This document shows, piece by piece, positions 24,010-36,000 of a stretch of 64,000 bases of DNA. Under the pieces are notes generated by a model that was not told the DNA's origin, searched no databases, and saw only the letters and a program-made list of their open reading frames with translations. The translations under genes and the position numbers were made by a program. The DNA comes from Megaleporinus macrocephalus (taxonomy: Eukaryota > Chordata > Actinopteri > Characiformes > Anostomidae): positions 21,394,349 to 21,458,348 of the forward strand of contig CM038702.1 of the NCBI GenBank assembly GCA_021613375.1. The letters are read 5' to 3'. Numbering within the stretch: position 1 is the first letter of the stretch; each line of letters opens with the position of its first letter.

Positions 24010-24280
24010 GATAGGGGGTCACTTCCGAATTCTTCAACTCCACCAAGTCTGGAAGTTGGAGTCAACTCCTAACCAATGACTCCAAGATTCAAATCGTTGG
24101 AGTCGACTCTTCTCCAAAATCAGCTTGAGGGATATTCTGATGAAGACAAGTCTACAGCTGTAAAGCAGCTACTCAGAATAGAATAGAACTTTTGGGTGGA
24201 TTAATCTCTGCTGTATCCCATTTACAAGTGGCTGTCCAGTGGAGTCGAGAGTCTATTCCAGAAAACCTGGACTCCTGCAT
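24010..24280. repeat. GAGTCGACTC-rich dispersed element, degenerate
   Basis: GGAGTCAACTCC, TTGGAGTCGACTC and GGAGTCGAGAGTC recur here. Related words are found at 51040-51130 and 52165-52256. Ends and class are unclear. Confidence 0.45.
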
Positions 24281-25427
24281 CTGCAGTGTAATTGCCTAAC
24301 TTAACTTAAGCTTAGCCAGCAGACCCCGACAGTGCAATCACTACACTACAGGTTTGAAGGGTCTCAGTTAGCAGAACATACATACCACACAGCACATGCT
24401 TTGTTCCAGCTAACTGCTAAACAATCCCCATTTAGAGGATATCTGAGAGCGTAAATTTGAGTGACTGAGTAAAAGCCAACATTGAATGTGCTTTGTGGTG
24501 CGTTGTAGTCATGAATAACATATCCGAACACTCAAAACTTTTGTTTTTATAAAGCAATATGATACAGATAATCTGAGCATTGTTCAATTTCTCTGCATGC
24601 CATTCAGCATTTATTCATTAATATATAAGTTAAATTAAAGTCACAGTAAATAACAGGCAGCTTAAAATTGACTAAATTTACAATTTACAACAGCAGCCAG
24701 TCATTTAAATACAGATCTCAGCTATCGATACAGCCTAGAGTGTTTTTATAGAGTAGTAGTAAACTGATGGAAAGCTAATGCTGAATTTTACCGGCCAAAG
24801 GAATATAAAAAATAAATAGAGGTAAAGACCATACATTAGTCACAATGCAAAGAACAGCTCTATAACACAACAATAGTGTGTCCCTTTAATAACTCACTAC
24901 CAATAATAACCAAGAAAAAATATATATTCTACATTTTTCCTGTCAGACTAAACGGTATTTGTTTGACAAGACTTCTCCAACCTTACAACCATTGCCAGAG
25001 ACTGCAGAGCATGGGAAGGCCAGGAGCATTCCCATTGGTCCTGTCATCAAGGAAAGTTAATAGAATATAATATAAAGCGTTTGGCTTTGATATGACTAAC
25101 AGAACTGAGTTCAGGAAAGATAGCAAAGGAAACTGGAGGTGTATGTGGGTTAGAGATTTATGAATGAGAAAGAAACTAAAGCGAGTTCCTACTGAAGGGC
25201 TTTTAACTCCTCGCTTATTACAAGCAGCCTCGGTTTACACCCTCATGACCCCTTATGTGGGCGATCCAAAAAATAAACCCTGCTGGAGTTCAGAAAATAC
25301 TGAATAAATCAACTTCAGAGAGAAAGGGCAGCAGGAGAAGCGAACCGTTTGAGAAATGAAAGACCACGAAGAAGGACGAGTCTCTTTAAAGCGGGGTGCT
25401 CCATCAGACTGTCCCTGAGCAATAAAC

Positions 25428-25536
25428 GAGAGAGAACGAGAGAGAGACAGACAGGAAAGAGTAAGAGAGCAATAGATAAAGAAAGAGAAAAACGATATAG
25501 GAATACAAGTAGAGACAGTGAGAGAAGGAGAGACAA

Positions 25537-25568
<32 letters not shown>

Positions 25569-25570
25569 AA
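25428..25570 (+). repeat. Purine-rich GAGA tract
   Basis: About 140 nt of GAGAGAAC/GACAGAGA-type purine-rich sequence, densest at 25515-25570. Long frames here are low-complexity artefacts. Confidence 0.93.
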
Positions 25571-25799
25571 GAGCTATACACATTACATCACTATTGTGTC
25601 TGTCTGCCCTCAGTAGATATTTGGCTCTGTCCACTCATGTGACTTCCTCGACACACAGACATACATACACACACACTCTCCCTCTCCCTCTCTCTCTCTC
25701 TCCGTCCTGCCATTCGCTGACAGGGCCTGAAATAGCAGTGGAGACCCACTGAGTGATTTCTCTCTCTATTTTTCTCCCATGTTCCTCTCTTCACGCAGA

Positions 25800-25960
25800 G
25801 ACTCCCAAACGCAGCCCTGTGCGCTGATTGAGCTGTGTAATTATGTGTAATTAACAGTCATTAGAGTTGTTAAAGGTGCCCCCCAACAGGGCAGAGGTGC
25901 AGGTGCACGGCCCCTAATGCGGTTTAGCCGCACTCAAAAACATCCCCTTTAATAACGCCG
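25800..25960. promoter_or_regulatory. Candidate conserved enhancer-like block
   Basis: GTAATTATGTGTAATTAACA carries two TAATTA cores. It is followed by TCATTAGAGTTG and an E-box-like CAGGTGCA. The block is unique in the window, GC-balanced and non-coding. Intronic developmental enhancers often look like this, but conservation was not tested. Confidence 0.25.
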
Positions 25961-26284
25961 CTCACTGGAGCCCAATACGTCGACGCTGCACGGCTGCGGT
26001 GATAAGGCAGTTATATAACGTTATGAAATTTGAAGACATTTTCAAGACACATGATATGAAACCCCAATTATATTTTTGTGACGAACCTGGAACAGACATT
26101 AGAAAAAGCAGTAGAGCAATAAGGAAAAACTGAATTGGAGGGAAGGAGAAAAATGTAATGACTGGTAACAAGCAATAAGATGATGTTATATATAATGGAC
26201 ATTAGTTACTAAGTAAGTTATGCACCTGTTGATATTAGGCTCTCTATAAGTGGGATTTCTGAGTTAGCCAGATAACTTAAGCCC

Positions 26285-27690
26285 AAAGATTAGGACTGTC
26301 TAATAGGAATGTGTCTCAGCTCTTTTCATACTGGACTGACTTAACATTGGGCTTTTTATAGTCATTATATTTAAAATTAGATACTTCAATTTTCCATTAA
26401 TACAATATTTTTCCTATATTGTACATCTGTATTCACCCTCTGTCTAAAACGCTCTGTTAGAGCTCCTGTGTCTTTAAGCCCCGCCTCTCTTCTGACATAT
26501 CAGTTTGAGGAAGATCCTGAAAGTCAGGTAGAACAAGTTAGTTTACCTGATCCACCTTCATACGTTAGACTAGAGCAGGACATTTAAACAGATTAAGTTG
26601 CTACTTTTTTAGATATATATGTGTGTTGCCTTAGGCTGTGCCAAGCTTGCCGGTAGGCAGGCAATAACAACTGCGTTACGAGATGATGTCACCATGTAAC
26701 AGAATAACAGGCTAGAATTCCAATGAGACATTTCGGGCAGCTGAGAAAAGTGGGAGAGAGTTTCTTTGGTTTTGGGTTTTATAGCTTTGCAGACTGTTTA
26801 GATGCAGAAAAAGCTCCATCACACTGAAGAAAAGAAAAAAAAACCGGAAAAAACATAATAGGTCAAATACCCCTTATTATCTTTCGTGTAGGCGTGAAGT
26901 GTTTTAGAAGTAAACGTGATATTCATAAGATCCTTAAAAAAAGTGTAATTTATGACAAAATCATATCATCTATTACAAATACATTAAATGTGTAACTTTC
27001 ACAATGTGTAGCAACTTAAGCCTGAAAAAATAAAAACTCTAAAGCAGCTTCCGGCTTTTAAACTGTGCAGTATGGGAGGGAAAAGTGCAAAAAGGGGCAC
27101 TAAGAGGAGACATGGTTTTGCACTCTGTAAAGGTAGAGGGCTACTATGTGACCAGGGCTATTTCCATGGAGATTACAGCACAGGCAGCGGCAGTTTGACA
27201 GGGGGGAGACCAGTTAACAGTAGATTAGCCTCAGAGCTTATGTATGGTAGTTGTTATGAACTACAGCTTCACCATAGCTGCAAAATACTACATTAAACTG
27301 TTACATTTTGCATTTGCAACATATTTTAAACATACCGGTGAATCAGTAATGCTACACAGTGACAGATTATAACATTAGGACACTATCATTCACCTTCTTC
27401 AAGACTCATCCGGAACTGTGACTGCTCAGGATACACAGAAAAAGCTCTGTGATAGGTCAGAGGGCTCATTTGCATATTGCTTTATACGTCACACTAGCGA
27501 TCTATGTTGAGCTAACGCCTGCATGTGTTTTATATTAGCAACCTCAGTTCTGATGGGCTGTCTTACATTCATTCCAAAAAAACCCAGGCTGAAACATTCG
27601 TTATAACTGTACTGTGAATGGATGAGGCTGAGCTGCTGTAGGAGGCAGAGCTACTGCACATTTTTAAGTTAAATGACTTTCAGGACCTTT
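26285..27690 (+). repeat. Composite dispersed repeat
   Basis: GACTGTCTAATAGGAATGTG, ACGCTCTGTTAGAGCTCCTG and TTTAAGCCCCGCCTC begin a family common in fish, as I recall. The first 200 nt match 31578-31775 in the same orientation. Further family-like segments run at 26690-26820 and 27410-27690, so the element may be long but broken. No open frame is recognisable. Confidence 0.55.
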
Positions 27691-27854
27691 CTCATACCTC
27701 TAATAAGAAAACATAATACCATTACTGCGGCAAAAAAAACTAGAATACAGTATACAGTGCTATTGAGTTTCATTTTCAGTGCATGTTCACCAGCATTGCT
27801 AACAACAATCTGATTGGCTCAAAAACAATAGTAGATGAGTATCTCTCTTTTTTT

Positions 27855-29612
27855 GTAGTGGTTAGTATGGTGGTGTAGTGGTTAGTATGGTGGTGTAGTG
27901 GTTAGTACGGTGGTGTAGTGGTTAGTAAGGTGGTGTAGTGGTTAGTAAGGTGGTGTAGTGGTCAGTATGGTGGTGTAGTGGTCAGTATGGTGGTGTAGTG
28001 GTTAGTACGGTGGTGTAGTGGTTTAGTATGGTGGTGTAGTGGTTAGTATGGTGGTGTAGTGGTTAGTACGGTGGTGTAGTGGTTAGTATGGTGGTGTAGT
28101 GGTTAGTATGGTGGTGTAGTGGTTAGTACGGTGGTGTAGTGGTTAGTACGGTGGTGTAGTGGTTAGTACGGTGGTGTAGTGGTTAGTATGGTGGTGTAGT
28201 GGTTAGTATGGTGGTGTAGTGGTTAGTATGGTGGTGTAGTGGTTAGTATGGTGGTGTAGTGTTAGTACGGTGGTGTAGAGGTTAGTACGGTGGTGTAGTG
28301 ATTAGTATGGTGGTGTAGTGATTAGTACGGTGGTGTAGTGGTTAGTATGGTGGTGTAGTGATTAGTAAGGTGGTGTAGTGGTTAGAACGGTGGTGTAGAG
28401 GTTAGTACGGTGGTGTAGTGATTAGTATGGTGGTGTAGTGGTTAGTAAGGTGGTGTAGTGGTTAGTAAGGTGGTGTAGTGGTTAGTATGGTGGTGTAGTG
28501 GTTAGTATAGTGGTGTAGTGGTTAGTAAGGTGGTGTAGTGGTTAGTAAGGTGGTGTAGTGGTTAGTATGGTGGTGTAGTGGTTAGTAAGGTGGTGTAGTG
28601 ATTAGTACGATGGTGTAGTGGTTAGTAAGGTGGTGTAGTGGTTAGTATGGTGGTGTAGTGGTTAGTAAGGTGGTGTAGTGGTTAGTATGGTGGTGTAGTG
28701 GTTAGTACGGTGGTGTAGTGGTTAGTACGGTGGTGTGGTGGTTAGTAAGGTGGTGTGGTGGTTAGTAAGGTGGTGTAGTGGTTAGTATGGTGGTGTAGTG
28801 GTTAGTAAGGTGGTGTAGTGGTTAGTATGGTGGTGTAGTGGTTAGTACGGTGGTGTAGTGGTTAGTACGGTGGTGTAGTGGTTAGTATGGTGGTGTAGTG
28901 GTTAGTATGGTGGTGTAGTGTTTAGTACGGTGATGTAGTGGTTAGTTTGGTGGTGTAGTGGTTAGTATGGTGGTGTAGTGGTTAGTATGGTGGTGTGGTG
29001 GTTAGTAAGGTGGTGTAGTGTTTAGTACGGTGGTGTAGTGGTTAGTACGGTGGTGTAGTGGTTAGTATGTTGGTGTATTGGTTAGTGGTTAGTATGGTGG
29101 TGTATTGGTTAGTATGGTGATGTAGTGGTTAGTACGGTGGTGTAGTGGTTAGTACGGTGGTGTAGTGGTTAGTATGGTGGTGTAGTGGTTAGTAAGGTGG
29201 TGTAGTGGTTAGTATGGTGGTGTAGTGGTTAGTACGGTGGTGTAGTGGTTAGTAAGGTGGTGTAGTGGTTAGTATGGTGGTGTAGTGGTTAGTAAGGTGG
29301 TGTAGTGGTTAGTATGGTGGTGTCGTGGTTAGTAAGGTGGTGTAGTGGTTAGTATGGTGGTGTAGTGGTTAGTATGGTGGTGTAGTGGTTAGTATGGTGG
29401 TGTAGTGGTTAGTAAGGTGGTGTAGTGGTTAGTATGGTGGTGTGGTGGTTAGTACGGTGGTGTAGTGGTTAGTATGGTGGTGTAGTAGTTAGTATGGTGG
29501 TGTAGTGGTTAGTAAGGTGGTGTAGTGGTTAGTACGGTAGTGTAGTGGTCAGTATGGTGGTGTAGTGGTCAGTATGGTGGTGTAGTGGTCAGTATGGCGG
29601 TGTAGTGGTCAG
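27855..29612 (+). repeat. 20-bp minisatellite, about 88 copies
   Basis: The unit is GGTGGTGTAGTGGTTAGTAN, where N is T, C or A in irregular order. A few units are 19 or 21 nt (near 28020 and 28260), and one holds a partial duplication near 29080. Every unit contains TGGTGTAGTGG, which fits the pol III A-box pattern. The array runs without a break into a SINE whose head has the same words, so the unit comes from that head. No codon structure is implied. Confidence 0.97.
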
Positions 29613-29896
29613 CACTGTCACCTCACAGTAAGATGATCTGGGTTGGATTCCTGGTCTGGGTCGTTCTGTGTGGAGTGTGTATGTTCTCCCTGTGCTTGAG
29701 TGGGTTATCTCCGAGTACTCCGGTTTCCTCCCACACATGCATGACAGGTTGATTGGTCAGTCTAAATCGCCCATAGGTGTGAGTGTGTGAGTGTATGTTG
29801 GCCATGTGATGGACTGGCGAACTGTACATGGTGTACCCTGCCTTCGCCCGATGACGCTGGGACTGGCTCCAGCAGATGATGAATGGATTAGTATTA
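29598..29896 (+). mobile_element. SINE with tRNA-like head and L2-type tail
   Basis: The A-box-like CGGTGTAGTGG is at 29598-29608 and the B-box-like GGTTGGATTCC at 29641-29651. The body then has GTGTGTATGTTCTCCCTGTG, CTCCGGTTTCCTCCCACA and TAAATCGCCCATAGG. The tail carries GGCGAACTGTACATGGTGTA and ends in GATGAATGGATT. These are standard words of a fish family with an L2-type 3' end. The head continues into the 20-bp array. Confidence 0.88.
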
Positions 29897-31123
29897 CTAT
29901 TATTATAAAAAATATTATTAACAATAAATAATATATTTTTAAAATCAGTTAAAAACATTACTTATGCAAAATTAAATGACTGAATATAACTTATGTAAAA
30001 AAATAAAACGTAAAATGTTTTGTGCAAAACAATTCGCTTTTTTCCGGAATTTGTTAACTATAAGAATGAAATGTGCTGAGAAATTAGTCAGTATGTCGTA
30101 CCCATTTTTAATGGCACCACTCAAAATAATGAGAAGAATCTTATAAACTTATAAGAACTTATAACAGTGGCTCAAATATTCAACACAACTATAAATACAA
30201 AGTACATATTTGTACATTTTCTTGTCAAAAGCTCGACAGTGTAGACGCCAGCATAAAACCAGAAAAGGGATCCTGAGCACACCCACAACAGCAATTTGTC
30301 ATCTGCAGGCATGAATGTGTGAAAAAAAAAAGATAAATACGTATAGCCAGACTATTAGTAGCAGCTAACAATTAGATGTGCACAGTGATTGTAATTTTTC
30401 TGACTTCATGGCGGAATCCAGTGGATTAGAACTAATTTCTGCAAGTTTGAATGTTTGAATGTTTACACTGCACCTCTATGAACTGTTTGATGTCGTAATA
30501 TTAAATAAATATTTTAGGTATGGGATGCTGCAAAAAAGGTCATGGTGGGCTATAACATAAAAAAGCTGGGCCTCCCACAATTCCAGACTGTAGACCTTGT
30601 ATATCAAAAAGTAAATGATGAAAAAAGATGTTTTAAAACTTTTTAATGATCTGCAGGGACCCCATGGATGAGAGGAATACGTGTAAATGCCTGGATCCAT
30701 GTTTCTGCAGCTTAGCTTCTATACACGGACTTGAAAATAAAGTCATCCTTATATTATATGAAGCCTTTATTGTCTTATCCTCACAGGCCACCTCTCTCTC
30801 TCACTCACTCTCTCTTCAATGGGATTTGATTTAATTACAAGACAGCCACAGCAGCCCAGGTTCATAAAGCATTTAATGAACAACTGTACATGCTGCGTAC
30901 TTTGTAAATTAAAGCAAAAAAAAAAGGGATTTAAAGTTTAATGCCTCTCTCTCTCCCTTCTCCGTTCCCTGTGCCTTTACTCCACAAGCCGCGCTGACTG
31001 GCACTCATTATGTTCCAGTAAGCGTTAGCTGCTACTTTTAGTGCAGAGAAAGAAAGAGACAAGCAGTGTGTTTATGTGCTTGTTTTCATATCATGGGGTT
31101 TCCTAGCCGTCAGCGTACAATAG

Positions 31124-31128
31124 AGGGC

Positions 31129-31162
<34 letters not shown>

Positions 31163-31164
31163 CG
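31124..31164 (+). repeat. Short (GA)n tract
   Basis: GAGAGAGAGAGAGAGAGAGA followed by AAAGAGAGCGGGAGAC. A smaller tract lies near 31252-31275. Confidence 0.92.
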
Positions 31165-31577
31165 GGAGACAAAGAGCCAGAGCCAGAGTTTTATTGCAGC
31201 TTTTCTTTCATTCGAACTGCACATACGTGTAGCCTACAATGGATCATTTCTTAGAGAGAGAGAGAGAAACAGAGAGCGCCTCAGACTGAGGGACTTGAAT
31301 AAAGACTTTAACAAGCAGATACAGAATAATGAGCATCAGCAGCAAGCAAACAGCTCATTAGTGAGTTTGAACTGCAGCCTTCCCCCTCTCGCATTCACAC
31401 ATACACGCAGTCCTTAACAGCATGCCGTCTCACACGACCGCAACAAAACAGCACTGCCACCATCCACTCCCTTCCACCTTCCACAATCAGCCTGCTCACA
31501 TCCAGAGCTCCAGCAGCTCCACCTGCTTCAGTGTACAGGTCAGTTAACACTGAAGTAGCAGCCACTCCCATATATAA

Positions 31578-31775
31578 GATAAGGACTGTCTAATAGGAAT
31601 GTCCCTCAGCTGTCTTCATACTGGACAGACTTTACTTTAATGACTTGTATGGTCATTTTCAATGTTCCAGATTTTATTCTACTAGAACATAATTATAAAT
31701 TTAAATATAAACGCAATGTTTTCCTTATACAGTCCTTATACAGTATTCACACCCTTTTTGAAACGCTCTGTTTAT
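31578..31775 (+). repeat. Dispersed repeat, second copy
   Basis: GGACTGTCTAATAGGAATGT, CTTCATACTGGACAGAC and AACGCTCTGTTT match 26289-26460 in the same direction. Confidence 0.8.
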
Positions 31776-31796
31776 TAGGAACGCCCAGGACTTAAT

Positions 31797-31828
31797 TGTG
31801 TGTGTGTGTGTCTGTGTGTGTGTGTGTT
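31797..31828 (+). repeat. (GT)n microsatellite
   Basis: GTGTGTGTGTGTCTGTGTGT-type tract. Confidence 0.93.
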
Positions 31829-32435
31829 GGGGGTTTGGTGGTTGCAAGTTGATCCATTAGTAAAAACCTGAGAAAAAACTACCCGTTTGTTTTCCTCCTT
31901 TTCATCGGGTTATTGTTGTTGCAGTCTTTTACAAACGTTTGGCTACTGGTCAAATTATATGTTTAATTGACTGCGTGTGTACGTGAGTGGTCACGTCTGG
32001 TGTGATAACGCTGTGGGCAATTTGGCTGTCTTTTGTTTTTTACTGGGGTTTTGTTTGTTTTGCATTGCTTGCGGTATGTTTGTGATTTGTTTTGTTTGAA
32101 AATTGGGGAAATTTTCCATCATTGATTTAGAACGGGCTGAGGCGGTCATAAGCCGGGACATGTTTGTATGTAGTAGTGGAGTTTTTTTGGGCTGCAACAC
32201 TTTTCAACATCGTAGTAAAGTTGGACTAGACTGCTACCCCACTCTTATTATGGTAGTGGAGTTTAACTGGGCCATGAAGAGGGAGACACTGTGCTATCAG
32301 AGCTTGACTGGGTTACAATGGTGGCACAGTTGCACTGTCGCTGTTGATTTGTAAATGTAAAGCATCCATGCGTTTGAGAAACGTGCTTTTTAATGAAACA
32401 CAAGCCTGAAATTATTATTACTACTATTATTGTAA

Positions 32436-32591
32436 ATAATATCAATTATATAATATAATATAGTATAATATAATATAATATAATATAGTATAATATAAAA
32501 TAATATAATATAATATAATATAATATAATATAATATAATATAATATAATATAATATAATATAATATTATATAATATAATATAATATAATTT
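32436..32591 (+). repeat. (TAATA)n pentanucleotide tract
   Basis: About 30 units of TATAA/TAATA with few substitutions over 155 nt. Confidence 0.96.
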
Positions 32592-33009
32592 TTAAAGGAG
32601 TTAAAAAGTTATTTTTTTAACAAATTTTGAAGAACACTTACTATTAATTTGTTGAATAAAACTTATTGAAAAAAAAAAAAAAAAACGTTTAATGCAAAAC
32701 AATTTGCTTTTTTCACATTTAATAATTATATGAATCAAATGTCCTGAGAAATGACATATTGAACTGTGTTAATTGGGGTTTTGTACAGGACTACATATCA
32801 CCTAAGACCTTTTGATGACTGAATCACCAACAAATTCAGACTTGACTGCAGCTGTTATTAAAGAGTATTAAATAGTATTAAACAGACTATATTAAAGAGA
32901 CTATATAGTCTAATCACAGTAAAAAAGGAATATCTTGAAAAAAAAAGACAGCACTAACAAATGATGTACACCTACAGTTCATAACCGCGTCTACACCTAC
33001 CTTGTAGCT

Positions 33010-33450
33010 ACACTGGCTATTTCATCAGGTGCACACTTATTGGCAGCTTTATTAAAACCGCTTACTTTGTCTGTACACCTGTCTGGTGCACACTTAATGA
33101 CTGTAGCTCATTTTTTCCTTCCACACAATTTGTGTTAGTCATTCTCAAGCCCATTATTAGCGGTTAGTTTTTACCACAAGTCCACTCCTGGATTTAAAAA
33201 AAAAAAAAGGAGCTGTACCTCATACGCTGACACCAGTGCAACACACTATCATGCCACTACTGTCAGTGTCACCGCTCTGCTGGGAATGACCCACAACCCA
33301 AATAACATGTTGTCAATGGTGGTCTCACAGACAGGCTAAAGGGGTGCTAATGCACTGTGCAGCAATGGAAGGACTACAGACTACAGCAACTGTAATCCTA
33401 CATAATGCACATAATGTGGAAGGTGTTTCCAATATTATGGTCAATGAGTA
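33010..33450. repeat. Dispersed fold-back type repeat, diverged
   Basis: TGTCAGTGTCACCGCTCTGC, GGGAATGACCCACAACCCAA and AATGGTGGTCTCACAG belong to the family seen inverted at 19437-19675 and again at 53025-53215. An A-run interrupts it near 33200. Confidence 0.6.
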
Positions 33451-35127
33451 AACGTGTTCCTAAACTCACAACACAGGATAAATAATAACCTTACAGTTTA
33501 CCGACTGAAGGCCAGTTTTTTAGTGAGTCAATCGATTTTTATTGGCCAAATATGTAGGACACACTAGAAATCTGACTCCGATCTCACAGCAGTCTCAACA
33601 CATGACACAAAAACACTGATAGTAAGAAAAGAAAGCTTTGGTGAAGGTTCTACCAGAAAGACTCCAATGCTACATCACATTTTCATTCATGACTCCAACC
33701 AGTCGCAGTCTGCCACCTGTCTTTAAAAGGATTAAACTTACGCTCCCTCTCTGCTGCCTTCAGGTGCTGACGTTTCTACGAGCACATCCTTCCTCCCCAC
33801 CACCACCAGTTTGGCCCCAGTCCGGTTGACCAGGGAGTCAGCTTTGCCCCTGCTGTGCATACCCAGCAGGATCTGCGAGGGTCTGCACACTTAAATACCT
33901 GGGCCTATGCCAAAGACTGTTACCTTATGTCCTACAATAACTAACCTACCAATTGTACACCTTAATAAAGACTAAACCTTGTTTTACATCCCTTTTCTTG
34001 TTGAGTCTTTCTGGCAGAAATGCAGTTATTGTAATATATTACCCATATTACACAATGCTAATTACATGAAACCCATAAAAACCATGGAAAGAAACTTTAC
34101 ACTTATAAAAAGTATCTCCAAAAACATTCACATTTCACCAACTACACATACATTTGTAAATGTAAACTGGTTTTAGATGAGACAAACACTGAACAGCCAT
34201 ATTTTAATTTTCACGACAAAATTTGTAATTAGAAGTGGATCAAATCAGCAATGTGGGCTGTATTGGTGGGGCAGCCATGTTTACTGCTGGCAGTTGAAAC
34301 CATTACAGACCTTGTGGAGTGCCCATGCTGATACATTGCTCTATTGTATTGCTCTAGGTTACCCAAGTCCGTTAAATAAAAGGAATACGTGTTTCAAGGA
34401 TTGGATAGCTTGCTTACTCGCCTTCTCAAATTGATTTGGTGTGGAGCTAGAAATCAATTGAAGCACCCCTGTAATTAACTCCAGCAAGAGCGCACAATGG
34501 GTAACACCTTTTAAGTTGACAACGAATTCCATTACAGTGATAAATTAACACCTGTATTCTGAAAAGTATACCCTTTCTGGTGTACCATGCAACACATGAA
34601 TGATGTAACAACAAAAACAACCGTTAACACAAGGATTTGTCACTGACAGTATTACATTTTTAACACTTAAAGTGGTGTAAAATACCAACACTTCACAAAG
34701 ATTGGTGTGGACGCACATACACACTGAGATACTCAGTTTAGGAGATTTAACACTGGCAAATTTGAATGTGAGTATAAGACATTTTCAGTTTTTTACTTAT
34801 TTGATTATATTTCAATATATATTTTTTATTGCAATGCAAGCATGCATTCAGTGCATCCATACACTGATGTTTTCCTGCAACCACAGCTGTAAACCTACAG
34901 TAGCCCCACATTCAGTGAAGTGTCACATCACAAGCAATAAGACTGGATTAGTGGGTGTTTTCCCCAGTGGCCTATTACTGGAGCCTCTGAAGGATGACTG
35001 GACCTCACTTGGTCAAAATAATAGAAAAGTCATGATGGAATGAGTTCTCAGCCTGTGAAAAGCTGTTTATGTGGCATAATCTCTTAGTGGAGGGTTAAGA
35101 TTAAAGCAACTGAGCATTGGTTCTTAC

Positions 35128-35204
35128 CCCAGAGGTTTCTCTAACCGACTCCCCAAAGAACCTACAATCTCCCCCAGAGTGCAGTAGGCCTGACCCAGGA
35201 AATC
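35128..35204 (-). CDS. cpne8: Copine exon, end of C2A
   Basis: The exon is 77 nt: 25 codons plus GG, reading DFLGQAYCTLGEIVGS then LGSRLEKPL and a split Gly. The acceptor is CTCTCTTTGCAG and the donor is CTGGG before GTAAGAA. The entry phase is 0 and the exit phase is 2. DFLGQ is the conserved strand after the third Ca2+ loop of C2A, and GSRLEKP is typical of CPNE5 and CPNE8. CPNE9 has a more divergent GSRVER-type segment. The sense strand upstream of the acceptor is pyrimidine-rich for about 150 nt. The next exon lies 23.9 kb away. Confidence 0.93.
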
Positions 35205-35395
35205 CTGCAAAGAGAGGGGGGGAAGACAGAGAGACACATTAGAGTTAAACAGTGAAAAGAGTGAGAATGAGACAGAGGGTAGGTGGAAGAAGAGAGAGAG
35301 AAACAGAAAACAGAGAGAGAGACAGAGAGAAAGCGTGAGGTAGAGAGTGGGAGGGAACAAAACAAGAGAGAGGGATCAAATGAGAGATACTACTT
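35205..35395 (+). repeat. Purine-rich tract upstream of the 35128-35204 exon
   Basis: AG-rich words such as GAGAGAGAGAAACAG and GAGAGAGACAGAGAGAAAG dominate. On the sense strand this is a long pyrimidine-rich region reaching the acceptor. Confidence 0.85.
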
Positions 35396-35799
35396 ATGAG
35401 CTAAGAATACAGAGGAAGAGTGTGAGAGACAATGTACTACAGTGTTATAAAGCATAAGTAAACATGACAGGTGGCTCTCACTCCAAACAGTCCCATCATC
35501 AGTTACTCTGTCTCAGAAATACTACAGTAAAGAACACCCTGTTCACAAAAAGTCAACAGGACTGACTGACTAGACTGACTGACTATCTTCAGGGCAGCTG
35601 AAAGCAGAGCAACATGAAAAGAGCAGCGATGAGAGAGACAAACAGTGGTACACCGCAGTCCGACTGCCCTCAGTGGTCATTACGATGCATTAGCTCTGTT
35701 TCACGTCCCTTGAACTGATCCCAGGACTGCAAGTGGACATGATCTCCTCTCACCTCTGCTCTAACAGCCAAAGCTTTGATACACACCAAAGGCTAATAT

Positions 35800-36000
35800 C
35801 AAGGAGAAGCGCCGGCGGCACTCCCTGCAGCACGGTAATGAGCCATGGCTGATTGTAAGTGCTTGTTTGGCTGAGGCAGCACGCAGACGCTGGCTAAGAC
35901 GATCAAGAGGTTAATGGGGAAAATGGAGTAAGAATTTGATCCAACTGCATCGGCTAATGGAAACAGCTGACTTATTACTCAATAAAACTTTGATTAAACT
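35800..36000. promoter_or_regulatory. Candidate conserved non-coding block
   Basis: This is complex, repeat-free sequence with GGTAATGAGCCATGGCTGAT, GGCTAAGACGATCAAGAGG and TTAATGGGGAAAATGG. It lies about 600 nt upstream, in sense, of the 35204 acceptor. Conservation was not tested. Confidence 0.22.

Larger units (their letters stand above)
11224..35127 (-). other. Copine intron, 23.9 kb
   Basis: This is the largest intron, between the exons at 35128-35204 and 11160-11223. It holds a split duplication with a SINE, a hAT-like element, the 27855-29612 array, several dispersed repeats and microsatellites. Stretches without any recognised element include 12610-16930, 18070-19430, 20110-24000, 24300-25420 and 33450-35100. 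They look like ordinary intron, apart from the conserved-element candidates listed separately. Confidence 0.85.

Noticed and set aside
25315..25642. Overlapping frames rich in Arg-Glu or Ser-Leu
   Set aside because: They come from a purine-rich microsatellite-like tract on both strands.
27855..29612. CRISPR-like array
   Set aside because: The 20-nt units are contiguous with no unique spacers, the host is a vertebrate, and the unit derives from a SINE head.
32103..32354. 83-codon plus-strand frame beginning MGKFSIIDLERAEAVISRDM
   Set aside because: It has no recognised domain or splice context, sits just before an AT-rich tract and is no longer than chance frames in this window.
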